From Brachypodium distachyon (taxonomy: Eukaryota > Streptophyta > Magnoliopsida > Poales > Poaceae): a stretch of DNA of 64,000 bases. The notes beneath the pieces were generated by a model. That model was not told where the DNA came from and made no database searches. It saw only the letters and a list, made by a program, of their open reading frames with translations. The position numbers and the translations under genes are program-made. Where the stretch lies: positions 15,098,613-15,162,612 of the forward strand of contig NC_016135.3 in the NCBI RefSeq assembly GCF_000005505.3, written 5' to 3'. Below, piece after piece: positions 1 through 9,680 of this stretch; the first letter of the stretch is position 1, and each line of letters starts with the position of its first letter.

Positions 1-3000
1 GGTGCAAGGCTCATATGGGACTGAAGGTGAATGGTGATGGTGGTTGCATCATAAAAAGCATGCACTTTGAGCACAACCACCAACTGTCCCTCAGCCTGTC
101 GATGCTAGTTTTACTCCATTCACACAAAAGAGTGAACCCAACCTTGCAGGACTACATAAAAGACCTCCAATTGAGCAACGTTAAGCATGTTAACATCATG
201 AGTTTGCTTACCAGGCTGAGTGGTGGCCGTGACAAGCTGGGATGTCATAATAGAGATGTGTTGAACATGTACGTATGGTTTTACCCCCTGCTGGCACGAT
301 TCTTTAGTGGTGCAATTTAATAGTAGCAAAATGGCTGAAAACTTTGTGAACACATGTGTTGCAGGAAAGCGAAAAATACACGCAAGGAGTCTGCGGATGA
401 TGTGCAAATACTATTCAAACTTTGATGACATGACAGCTGAAAATGAGAACTTCTACTACGATGTGCATGTCGACGAAGATAATAGACTAAATAACATTTT
501 CTGGGCAAACGCAAGCTGCAGAGGTGCCTATGCTGATTTCGATGACTTCATCACTTTCGACACTACGTACAAGTCGAACAAATACCACTTACCCCTGGCG
601 GTATTTATCAGCGTCAGTAACCATTTGCTCTCATCGATATTTGGTGTTGCATTGACGGGTGATGAAAGTGTAGATTCATTCAAGTGGGTGTTCAACACAT
701 TCTTGAAATGCATGCGTGGGAAGCAACCAATCTGCATACTGACAGGTTAGTGAAAAAAAAATAGAACTTCCCCTTTTTTATCTACTTTTGGATAGTGAAA
801 AGGTAGGTTCTGTTTTATGAACCTGGAAGTTCAGATTTATCAGCTGGGCAGTTCGTTTGTTGGAAATTTGGCAGATCAAATTTGGGGACCAGGAAGTTCA
901 CTTGTGCTAGCGGGGGGGGGGGGGGGGGGGGGGGGAGGGTTCACTACTATAGTAGCTTGATAGTATTATGTAAACTTGGCAGTTCAGTTGTGTTAGGATT
1001 GCAGTTCTCTCATAGGGACTTGACAGTTCACTTCTTGTTGCTCTGCTGTTTTGGTTTAGTATAACAATGTAAGAATTCATCTCTGCTTGTGTGAACATGC
1101 AGACCAGTGTCCATCGCTGACGAAGGCTATACCGCAGATATTCCCACGATCTCTTCATAAACTGTGCAGGTGGCACATTATGAGAAAACACAAAGATTCG
1201 CTGTGAAAGCTATACAAGCTGTTTCCTGACCTGAAGGATCAACTGGCAGTGGTGCTGAACCATCCGCTTATGCCGACGGAGTTTGAAGCGACATGGCATG
1301 AACTGGTCAACAAGTACAATCTTCACGATGTCAACGTCATGGTTAACCTTTGGAATGAGAGGAAAACATGAGTCTCCGCTTACTGGAAAGATGTTTTCTG
1401 TGCACGCATGACATCTACGCAGCGAAGCGAGAGCATGAACCATGTGCTGAAGAAAGGATTTGTGAGAGAACAACATGATCTCCACATTTTTGCACAGCAG
1501 GTTAACAACTGCATACAGACAAGGCGTGAGTCGGAAGCAGCGGAGGCAACAGCTTCTATGGTATGCAAAAATAAAAATGGAAGTTCATTTAGCAAAGCCC
1601 TGAAGTTAACCTGTCTACAGTGTGGAGTTATCTTCGGGTTTTCTAATTTTTGTTGAACTAATTTGCAGGGAGTTATGAAGCCATTGGCACGATATGGCTT
1701 CGAGGCGCAAATCCTAGAGCATTACACTAGGGCCGTGTATGGTGTGTTCCGGGAACGACAATTCCATAGCACCGGTTTCCGAATTAAAACGTCTCCGCAT
1801 AAAAAACTGAGTTCCTTGTGCACCACTACAACAAGAGCAAAGTATTTGCGTGGTCAATGCACGAGTTTCGTGTGCTAGCGGACGAAGCTGTAGGCATATT
1901 TGAGTGTGAATGCAAGTTGTGGGTATTATTTTTTGTCCTTTTTTGCGTATAATCTGTAGGAGATATATAAATGACGTGTGTGCATTTAAAGTTTATAGAA
2001 AAACAGTCACAACACACCAAAACTGTTAAATTTTAGGTTTGTTCTGCCTCCATGTGATAGCTATGTTTGAACGCCTGCGGCTAGACGAAATTCCATGGCG
2101 ATACATCCTGAAGAGGTACACAAAAAATGTAGTTACAGACCCGGTATTTAACCGCAGGGACTACAAAATGACGGCACAGGACGGGACATCCCTAGAGTAC
2201 AGGCGAACAATGCTGTTCAATGAGGCGATGAAGACAGTGAACAAAGGCATGTCATCGGACCACATGTTCAACGTAGGCATGTGAGTTTTCAAGGAAGTGA
2301 ATTCACGAATGGATGAAGAAGGGATCGAAACAAACGCTGGGGCAGATCATCACACAGAAGAATGCTATCCCGAAGGGCCGGCTGTCTCCGATAAGATTCC
2401 AACGACAAATCATACTGAGGATGATACGGTGAAAGAAGCAACAAAGATGTATGCTCATGCACAGCCGCCTAAAGTTGCGAAAACAAAAAGAAGTAGGAAC
2501 AAGAAGAAGGATGAAGCGCCTGCACCTGCCCCTGCTCCTGCCACTGTCGCTGCCCGTCCAGAACCAGAGCTCGACGCCAATGGAAGTCCCAAAGGTCAAA
2601 GGTTGTGCAGCAACTGCAACAAGATAGCAGGGCACAATGCAAGAACATGCAAAAAGAGGCAGATGGCGGAACAACTCCTTGAGGCCCATCAAAAGGTGTA
2701 CGGGGCTTCCACCGCGACAGAGAGAGTAAAGATATGCATCAGAAATGTGCTTGCAAAACAGGATGTAGGAATACTAGATAACGAACAGCTTCTGGACACG
2801 GATGAGGATGAGGATTATGAAGACCAAAGGACGATGTAGAGGATTATGATGAAAATGAAGAAGATCAAGACGGAGAAGGCGAGGAGGAAGAACAATTCCA
2901 GACAGAAGTGACGAATGAGCAAACTCTTGAAACTGCTGACAACAACAAACCATCTCTCGCTGTTCCAGAAGGACAAAGAATGTGCATCATATGCAAAAAG

Positions 3001-3291
3001 AACGCTTCGCACAACTCACGGACATGCCCTGACAAGGATGAGATCCTGAAAAAGCAGCTTGAAGAGCAACAAAAATCGGGGGATAAGGATATGGTGCCAC
3101 AAGGGAAGAGAACTTGTAGCAACTGTGGGAAGATTAGAGGGCACAATGGTAGGACTTGCAAGAAGTTGCAGTTGGAAGAACAACTCCGCTCGCAGATGGA
3201 GTTGGAATCACGGAATATTGCTCAAAGGAGCAGCCCCGAAGAGCAGGTACAACCAATGCGTACCTCAAGACGTAGTGCAAGGCTGCAGTAG
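1..3291 (+). pseudogene. FAR1/FHY3-related MULE-type transposase, decayed, 5' end outside window
   Basis: The order of parts fits the FAR1/MULE family, nuclear proteins derived from Mutator-like transposases. Seen: the end of a FAR1 DNA-binding domain (EHNHQL near 75), the MULE transposase core with TFDTTY (near 555) and LTDQCP across an intron, a SWIM-like CxC...CxH finger (about 1900-2055), and three C-terminal zinc knuckles at about 2610, 2985 and 3115. Likely introns by GT...AG and rejoined frame are 269-364, 746-1102, 1561-1668 and about 1923-2036. The copy is dead: there is a frameshift near 418-425, TGA at 1204-1206 and 1369-1371, a stop at 2282-2284, and further shifts near 1800 and 2839. 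The knuckles are spaced CX2CX5HX4C. A transposon copy and a degenerated host FAR1-related gene cannot be told apart, because no terminal inverted repeat is visible and the start lies off the window. Confidence 0.8.
912..935. repeat. 24-nt guanine homopolymer in the second predicted intron
   Basis: An uninterrupted run of about 24 G, followed by AGGG, lies inside the predicted intron 746-1102. It could form a G-quadruplex. Runs of this length are also prone to length error in sequencing, so the exact count is uncertain. Confidence 0.85.
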
Positions 3292-3350
3292 TTCGCGTTC
3301 CAAAAAGATACCTTCAGAACTGTTAGGGTAGTTCACTTAAAATCGTCTGA

Positions 3351-3697
3351 GTTTAGCTTGTTACTGTGATTAATGTGCAGACTTCACTATGGGAGTTCAG
3401 TCATAACTTTTTAGGGAAGTTCACTCTTTACTGTTCGGAAGTTTTGTCTTATAATAGAAAGAAGTTTAGCTTGTTACTGTGATTAATGTGTAGACTTCGC
3501 TATGTTAACTATGGGAGTTCAGTCATAACTTGTTAGGGAAGTTCGCTCTTTACTGCTCGAAAGTTCTGTCCTATAATATACATAAGTTTAGCTTGTTTCT
3601 GTGATTAATGTGTAGACTTCACTGGGAGTTCAGTCATGACTTATTATGGAAGTTCACTCTTTACCGCTCAGAAGTTCTGTCTTACAATAGACAGAAG
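3351..3697. repeat. Three tandem copies of a 113-122 bp unit
   Basis: Units begin with GTTTAGCTTGTT at 3351, 3464 and 3586 and run to about 3697. Each contains GATTAATGTG, then a GGGAGTTCAGTCAT block, a GGAAGTTC block and a T-rich CTTTACTG stretch. They lie directly after the zinc-knuckle exon. The GGAAGTTC/CAGTTC words also recur in the predicted intron at 820-1040, so these may be subterminal repeats of the transposon that carried the FAR1-like gene. That link is inference. Confidence 0.8.
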
Positions 3698-3800
3698 TCC
3701 ACAATATGCAGGTGCCCAAGAACAAGAAAAAAAATGGAGAGACAAGGCATAAATAAAAAACAGATCAGAAATTGAATACACAATGTGTCTATATATATAT

Positions 3801-3865
3801 ATTCTGCTCTCTGCCAGGCACGCGCAGGGTGTTGGGCAGGGTGCAGAATAATATTCTGCTCCCTG
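3801..3865. repeat. Short inverted repeats built on ATTCTGC / GCAGAAT
   Basis: An imperfect palindrome has arms 3837-3850 and 3852-3865 (14 bp, one mismatch). A third related arm starts at 3801 after a TATATATATA run, giving a second possible hairpin. The rest of 3698-3918 has no coding signal. Confidence 0.65.
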
Positions 3866-3918
3866 GGAGTCAAATAACGCGTCCCTGTACTCCCGGAATT
3901 CATTCTTTTTCGCACTAA

Positions 3919-4044
3919 TTTCGGTGAACTGACTTATGGCGACGCCCATACCATCACCACCAACTCCAATTTACCCTGTAAATGGTATGGTATGGTATGT
4001 TGGTGGTGATGGTATGGGCGTCGCGGTACGTCACTTCACCGAAA
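3919..4044. repeat. Fold-back element with ~45-bp arms
   Basis: Left arm 3919-3964 (from TTTCGGTGAA to CACCACCAAC) is nearly the reverse complement of right arm 3999-4044 (GTTGGTGGTG to TTCACCGAAA). A 34-nt loop at 3965-3998 contains a repeated GGTAT motif. The transcript would make one long, near-perfect hairpin. It could be a miniature fold-back transposon remnant or a small-RNA hairpin; no target duplication was recognised. Confidence 0.75.
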
Positions 4045-4294
4045 TACGAATCTGCCACCGCTGTCCTCACACGCCTTTTAATCCCGGCTCCCGTGGTCCT
4101 CAAGTGCAGAAAAAACACGTACCGCCCAAAATAGAAAAAAAAACAACAGAGCTCTTCTCGCTCCTCCTCTACTACGAATCTCACCCCCACCCGATACGGA
4201 TCTCGCCAGCGCCCGCCGCCGCTCTTGGTCGCCTCCACCAGCTCGTGCGCGTCGGCGGCATCCGTGTGCGGAAGGCGGCTGCGGACCCGTGTCT
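4045..4294. other. Unassigned GC-rich flank of a solo LTR
   Basis: This stretch has no convincing gene. It continues on the far side of the solo LTR at 5305. A 32-bp word at 4228-4259 recurs at 5318-5349 with about six mismatches, so the region that received the LTR may itself be repetitive. Confidence 0.5.
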
Positions 4295-4299
4295 CCGTC

Positions 4300-5299
4300 T
4301 GTCGCACCAGTGGCACCCGGAGTACCACCGCTGCACGACGCGTGGGCCCCTCCCCCGGGTTCCCGGGAAGGTCTCATCCCGGGGAGTGCCGACGAGCTCC
4401 CCGGCAAGCTACCAGCCCGAAAGGGGCTAGCGGGGCTTCTGGGAATATTCCTGCTTAGGCACCTCCCGGGAAGCTGATTCCCGGGAGGAGGTTCCCGGGT
4501 GCGCTGGGCCCGGGTGCTTTCCGGGCCGACTTGCGGGGACTGGGGGTTCCCGGACGCGTGCCCCCGCCTCGGGTCATGGGGTCCACTGGACAGCGCCACA
4601 CGGGCGCGTGACAGGCGCGGAACGCGCGGTCCCACCAAGGCAAGGGGTAAGGCGCGCGGCCCAGTAAACGAGCCGACCGACGGGTAGTTACCCGTCCGAT
4701 CCAAGAAACAGTGGTTGTCCAATCCTACCCTAGGGCCCTAGGCCCCTAGCAGCGGAGGTGGCACCTATGCATGCCACCAGCTCACCAGGAAGAGTTGCGT
4801 GCCTCCCCGTTGGACACTTGTAGCCCATGCACCGTGGCACGTGTGGCATCCCCTTTGTGCATAAAAGGAGGACCCATGCCAACGGTCAAGGGGGTTTTTT
4901 TTAGAGGGTGGACGGGTCAAACAGTGGGAGAGGTTAGTCAGTTGGTCAGTTAGTTGGTTCGGACGAAGCTCGCTCGATAGATGCTTACTGGCTCCAGTAG
5001 GCAGCCAGCGGGGAGTAGTGAGGAGTGCGTAGCCACTGAGAGGAAGCCCGGGAGCTTGCCCGGCAACCTGTAAACATTTGATCCGTAATCAATATCAGCT
5101 CAGGCAGGACGTAGGGTTTTACACCTCCGGGTGGCCCGAACCTGGGTAAAGAACGTGCGTGCGTCTGTTCTTGGACTAGCGCGTACCCCTAGCACTTTGC
5201 CTCGCCGGGCCCGTAGGGCCTCATCGGCCGTGCCGGCGATCATCTGGTCTCCACCCCGGACGCCCCTACCGAACCTAAAAGGAGCACCGAGCGACGACA
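4300..5299 (+). mobile_element. Solo LTR of a Tat-lineage Ty3/gypsy element, same family as the LTRs of E and H
   Basis: The LTR starts TGTCGCACCAGTGG and ends GCGACGACA. It is flanked by the 5-bp target duplication CCGTC at 4295-4299 and 5300-5304. It aligns with the minus-strand LTRs at 27032-28037 and 44514-59240, including many CCCGGGAA-type words, a TATA-like CATAAAAGG at about 4860, and a conserved block near 5110-5150 (TTACACCTCCGGGTGGCCC). No primer site or internal coding follows on either side. The element was therefore probably reduced to one LTR by unequal recombination between its two LTRs. Confidence 0.9.
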
Positions 5300-5304
5300 C
5301 CGTC

Positions 5305-5451
5305 GCGCGCCCCGACCGCCGCCTCCACCGGCTCGTGTGCGCCGATGGCTCCCCGCGGGACTTGGACGGCGATGGGATGAGCCTGAGGCGGGGATGGCGG
5401 TGGCCTCGCGCAAGGCAACAGGGACCGCGTCGGCGCGAGCCATCGGTTTTC
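5305..5451. other. Unassigned GC-rich sequence between solo LTR and LINE
   Basis: This is the right-hand continuation of the target sequence of the solo LTR. It joins LINE coding sequence at about 5452 with no poly(A) or target duplication visible at the junction. Confidence 0.45.
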
Positions 5452-6548
5452 AGGATCGTCGGATCCTCTTGTGTCACAACTGCTTCGTCTTTCAGACACT
5501 TGATCCAATTCTTCTTTTTCCTCGTGGTGGCAGCTCTATGAAAGAACCACGAGTTACGATCCCCGTGGTTGAGCCAGTTTGCCCTCCCGCGTTGCATCCT
5601 GAAAATCTCCTCCTGTTCAGTTAAGTTATCGACAAGCACCTGAACCTCCTTCTGTTGGGCTACCATTTCCAGAGTTCGAGGTTTACGCCTCGGCTTCTCT
5701 AGCTTCTTCTTTAGATTCCTAATTCTATCATCGTGAACGGCGTGGATGTGTGCATCAGTCGATGCAGAGGCCGGGGGTTTCCTCCTTTTCGAAAAAAAAA
5801 AATCATCGTGAACGGCTTTCATTCTGTCAGCCAAAGTAGGGCCAACCTATTCATATTTGCTTTCTGCCAGGCAGTTTTAACAATTTCATTAACCGTTTCA
5901 TCCGCAAGCCAACGAGCCTCAAACTTTTGGCTCCCGGAGCGAGCATGAACATGGTTAGCGTCACAGTACTCCGTATCGATGACAATAGGCCTGTGATCCG
6001 AACGCCAATGTTCCTCATTGCAAACAGCAGCCCCCGTAAACAAGTCAATCCGGGCCCGTTGGCCACAGCTCTATCCAGTCGTTCTCTGATTAGACCCCTC
6101 TGCCAAGTGAAAATGTCACCGAAATAACCGATATCCATCAGGTCATAGTCTTGCAAATAATCCTGAAAGTCCTAAATCATACGTTGGGGACGGGCATTCC
6201 CCCTTCTTTTTCATGACTACTGAATCTTGTTGAAATCTCCCGCAGGCAATTCCACGACAGATGCCGGTCATCCCACCCGGGCTCCCCATATAAATAGATA
6301 AGCCGCCAAGCCTCATCAGTACCCCCATCAACCACAACATCAATGTAATTCACAAGCACAAGCCCTCTCGACCGACCATCACTCTCAGAAGCACAAAAGC
6401 GATCAAAACCTAACTTACGACGCAAACTCTCAGCACCCAAATTATCTAAATGAGACTCAGACAAGAACACAAGGTCGGGATTTATTTTCTCTTGGAGCTC
6501 TGCCGAGGGAGATTTCATCCCCTGGCAGTTCCAGCAGAGGATCTTCAT
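5452..6548 (-). pseudogene. LINE ORF2 fragment: endonuclease domain, no reverse transcriptase
   Basis: ORF2 starts at 6548 with MKILCWNCQGM, the usual opening of plant L1 endonucleases (exonuclease-endonuclease-phosphatase fold, nicks the target DNA). The SESHL segment follows. The SDHRPIV motif with its catalytic Asp-His lies near 5990. A linker with RGRANWLNHGDRNSWFFH (about 5550) normally sits just upstream of the reverse transcriptase. The frame is broken near 6180 and again around 5830, and the protein stops matching at about 5455. The ORF2 start overlaps the ORF1 stop as ATGA at 6545-6548, an arrangement that allows re-initiation. Confidence 0.85.
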
Positions 6549-7999
6549 TTCTCCCAGCGGAACTCCGCAACGGAGCCCACCGATCTGTCAACAGTGGATT
6601 GTCCGCCCTCCAGCAACGCCCCTGCAGAGAAGACGTCCTCAGCCACCTGTTCCTTACTGCCGTCCTGCTTCAGTTCGTCACCATTGGCCATCTTGTTCTT
6701 GAGGCGCTTGTTCTGATCCAGCTCCATTTTCGTCCCAGGGCGCTTTCCAAGCGACTTAGACCGCACGCCCGAGAAAGCCCTGGTGATTTTTCTAGCATGT
6801 TCCCTCTTCTTCTTGGCTTCCCGTATCATCTGCCGCTTCCACTTACCAGTCCTCTTCTTCTGCACCCCCTCCCCATCCTGAGGAGCTGTCGTTGTCATGT
6901 TCCCCTGTTCCAAACTTTCCTGTGCATCGGTCACCACTAAGGATGTCGAGGGAGCAGAAGCCTGCTCCTTCTGGGCCGAGTTGACATCGGAATGGGCTGT
7001 CTTTCTCACCTTGCGACCTTGGGGCATGGGCTGTAGTCCTTGCTTCTTCTGTACCGACATGGGGATGAATTGGAGCTGACGTTTCGGCGCTGACTTTGGC
7101 AGATACCAGCTGCGGTGTTCAAAGGTCTTCTTATCTTCTTATCTTCCTCATTCATCAGACAGTCATGGTTGACGTGTCCAATCAATCCACAGTAAAAACA
7201 AAAATAAGGCAAACGTTCATATTTCACCTCGCATTGCTGGATCTCCTCTTCATCCTCCTCCTCATCCACAACTGGGATATACCTCTGTATGGGCTTAGAG
7301 ATATCAAGCTCAACATAAGAAGTCATCCCACACTCGCCCCTTCTTGTCGGCTGTCACCGTCAGCACCTTGCCCAAACGCCCTCCCAGCATGATTGCCACT
7401 TCTTCGTTGATCATGTCCAGAGGCACGTTAAAGATGCGTACCCAGATGGGTAGGATATGCATCGGAGTCTTAGCTGCCAAGAATCGGCCATCATATGGAG
7501 CTATGAGCATAGCACAGCCGTTGTGAGCCCATGGCCGTCCTCTCAAGATGCGGAGGTAGTCTCATTCCTCACCGAGCTCGATGATGAAACGTTTGTCCGC
7601 CAGCTTCTTATGCGTCATCCCGCCACGGAGCTGCCAGATCCTGCACATCCTCAAGAACAGGTCACTGACACTGAACACCTCTGGGGTGTCGTACCTGCCG
7701 ATCAGCAACCATCTCGAGCTGGAGTTCAGCCGGAGCTGCTTTTTTTTTCTTTGCCGTGAAAGGCAGGAGCTCTGCTTGAAATTTATGTCAAAGGACTCTT
7801 CATCCACCTCCAGCTGAGTGCCAACGCAGGTAGTTTCAAGCATGACTCTGCCCTCAGCAAGGGCAACCGCCTTCTTCTCCTCCTCCCTACTACTCGGATC
7901 AAAAGCCGTCTCTAGGCCAAGGACAATTTTACCCTGAACCGTCTGTTCCTTCTCCTCTCCCAGGTTAAGTGGCGACTTCTGGTCAATGGAGTGTACCAA
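6545..7999 (-). pseudogene. LINE ORF1: DUF4283 RNA-binding protein with zinc knuckle
   Basis: The 5' part (7999 to about 7310) encodes a DUF4283-type domain, including RFIIELGEE and, in the next frame, the stretch with MHILPIWVRIFNVPLDMI. This is followed by a CCHC knuckle FCFYCGLIGHVNHDC near 7210. A basic tail rich in Lys and Arg (7060-6545) follows, and the ORF ends at 6545 where ORF2 begins. Plant L1 ORF1 proteins bind the LINE RNA in the ribonucleoprotein. Four pieces in different frames (7999-7562, 7546-7310, 7326-7006, 7060-6545) show several indels, so no full protein can be made. Confidence 0.8.
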
Positions 8000-8126
8000 T
8001 GCCTCGAGGATGGTGTGTACTAGAAGAGGTTAGAAGGGGGGGACAAAGGTCATCACAGCTATAGTAGTCAGCAGGCACCACACAGCAAACAGGCAACCGA
8101 ATCGGGACAATCTCCCAAGGGGACAT

Positions 8127-8152
8127 CTAGGAAGTGCGCGCGCACTTCCTAG
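8127..8152. repeat. Perfect 26-bp palindrome
   Basis: CTAGGAAGTGCGC is followed directly by its reverse complement, centred on a GCGCGCGC core. It lies in the presumed 5' leader of the LINE. It has dyad symmetry like a protein-binding site or a hairpin stem, but no partner is known. Confidence 0.9.
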
Positions 8153-8260
8153 TCTTCCACACTGCTCGTCCGACAGCCCACAAAAGGCAACGCTAGCGTC
8201 GGTCCTAATTTCCAAAAACAGGTATATCCGTCCGCGCGGCCGCGCTGCTTGCATGCTTGC

Positions 8261-8740
8261 CTTTCATACCCGTCTGCGCGGACGCGTTGGTTGCCTGCTT
8301 GCGTTTCGCACTGTTTTCACTGTTCTGAAACCATCACAACTACAAAAAATTCTGAGGATACATGTAAAAAGCTCTAATTAAGCTTCCGGCATATTTGATC
8401 GGCCGTTCATTATATATTTTATTCATCAACAATTAGGGGATGGTCTGAGACCCACAAAAGCTCTAATTAAGCTTCTCATAAAATTATCAGGATATATTAT
8501 TTTATTATTCACACAAAAGCTCTAATTAAGCTTACAACATCTGATTATCAGCAGACGTTGTAAAAACTTGAAAAAAAACAGCTAGCTGATATGATATCCT
8601 CGGCATGCATCAGAGTTGCATCCAAGAAGACACTAGACATGTGAGTTTTCTCAAAAAAAAAGTCCTCTCCTTCATTTCTCCATCGCCACCGCCTCCTATG
8701 CTGTATCATATCTCCCTCTTCTTTTTCATGAGAACTTCAC
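8261..8740. other. AT-rich non-coding spacer before element C
   Basis: No open frame or RNA gene is recognisable. The only structure is the 19-bp repeat listed separately. It may be the oldest, unduplicated DNA in this part of the window, and it provides the insertion site of element C (5 bp before the LTR: TTCAC, 8736-8740). Confidence 0.6.
8367..8533. repeat. Three spaced copies of AAAAGCTCTAATTAAGCTT
   Basis: Exact copies lie at 8367-8385, 8456-8474 and 8515-8533, separated by unlike sequence of 70 and 40 bp. Each contains an AGCTCTAATTAAGCT core that is nearly self-complementary. Identity of the words without identity of the spacers argues against simple tandem duplication. Confidence 0.85.
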
Positions 8741-9574
8741 TGTAGTACCAGTGGTCCACGGGGTCCCATTGATACGGGATGCGTGGGTCGCCAGTGACGA
8801 AGCCCCGTCAAGAAGGTCTCCCCGGAAGCGATAGGTCCGGCAAGCCTGCCACAAGGAGACGGTCCTTGGTGAAGGCGAAGCTAAGGGCCGAAATAGAAGA
8901 AGCACCCAGGAACCCTGGTCCTGGAAAGTGGGAGGAACGCCTCCCCGGGAACTAGCCGGGTGTGCTAGTCGGACAACCCACGATCGGGCATGCAGGCGGG
9001 GCCCGCAGAACAGTGAAGACATGACAAGAAGGCAGGTGCAGTGCATTTAATGCACCGACAGGAGTCCTATCAGCAAGCCTAGGCTTGCTGAGCAAGGCTA
9101 GGGCGTCTACTCAACAGATCATTTTTTCTACCATGTACAGTGAACCGGGCGCTGCATGGCGCCCAGCGTGGATCAGCGGGAGTGTAATCTTTGTGGCTGT
9201 GACACGCGTCTAGGAGACGTGTCACGCTGCATGCGACGGCGGCTGGGGTATCTCCCTGTCTATAAAAGGAGGACCGATGCCACCGGTCAAGGGGTTCCGA
9301 TCAGTCTTAGTTCTAGCCCTAGTTTGAGTCATCGCCAAGTAGCTCCTCGGGAACTCCCGGGGCACCTTGTAAGCCACATAAATAATCTTGAATACAACTC
9401 AAAAGCAGGACGTAGGGTGTTACACCTCCGGGTGGCCCGAACCTGGGTAAATTCACGTGTCGACACTTCGTGTCTATCACCACGCCGGCGATCGCTAGAG
9501 CAATCGCCTTGCACTCCACCGAACCAAAAAGAGGGTGCTCGACATCCCCGGTGCCGGAGACCCGTGCTCCGACA
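8741..9574 (+). repeat. 5' LTR of element C
   Basis: It starts TGTAGTACCAGTGG, matching the start of the 4300 LTR (TGTCGCACCAGTGG), and ends CTCCGACA just before the primer site. It contains TATAAAAGGA at 9261-9270 and the conserved block ACACCTCCGGGTGGCCCGAA near 9425. It is 834 bp, shorter than and clearly diverged from the E/H family (about 1 kb). Confidence 0.8.
9261..9270 (+). promoter_or_regulatory. LTR TATA box of element C
   Basis: TATAAAAGGA lies about 310 bp before the LTR end. The equivalent position is CATAAAAGG in the 4300 LTR and, read on the minus strand, TATAAAAGG at about 27502 and 58682. Confidence 0.75.
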
Positions 9575-9576
9575 TC

Positions 9577-9594
9577 TGGCGCGCCAGGTAGGGG
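9577..9594 (+). other. Primer-binding site of element C
   Basis: TGGCGCGCCAGGTAGGGG begins two bases after the LTR end. TGG pairs with the CCA end of a tRNA and the site primes minus-strand DNA synthesis. I have not assigned the tRNA. Confidence 0.8.
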
Positions 9595-9680
9595 GCGTGC
9601 ATAGAGCTTTGGGTGACCGCCGGTGTCATCGTCTTCAACACCGGCTTCTTCATCTACGACATCCACAACAACTAGCTCGC

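Larger units (their letters stand above)
5452..8260 (-). mobile_element. L1-type LINE, missing its 3' half
   Basis: Reading leftward from about 8000 there is ORF1 (DUF4283 plus zinc knuckle), then ORF2 beginning with an apurinic endonuclease domain. Sequence ends just before the reverse transcriptase would begin. The outer boundary near 8260 is a guess: the stretch 8000-8260 is taken as 5' leader because it precedes ORF1 and differs in composition from the AT-rich DNA beyond. LINEs normally lose their 5' end during integration, so loss of the 3' end points to a later deletion or rearrangement. Confidence 0.8.

Noticed and set aside
1..3291. Functional host FAR1/FHY3 gene
   Set aside because: At least three in-frame stops and several frameshifts remain after allowing for introns.
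4078..4722. 214-codon minus frame over the start of the solo LTR
   Set aside because: It spans the LTR edge and target duplication, so it mixes unrelated sequences and is composition-driven.
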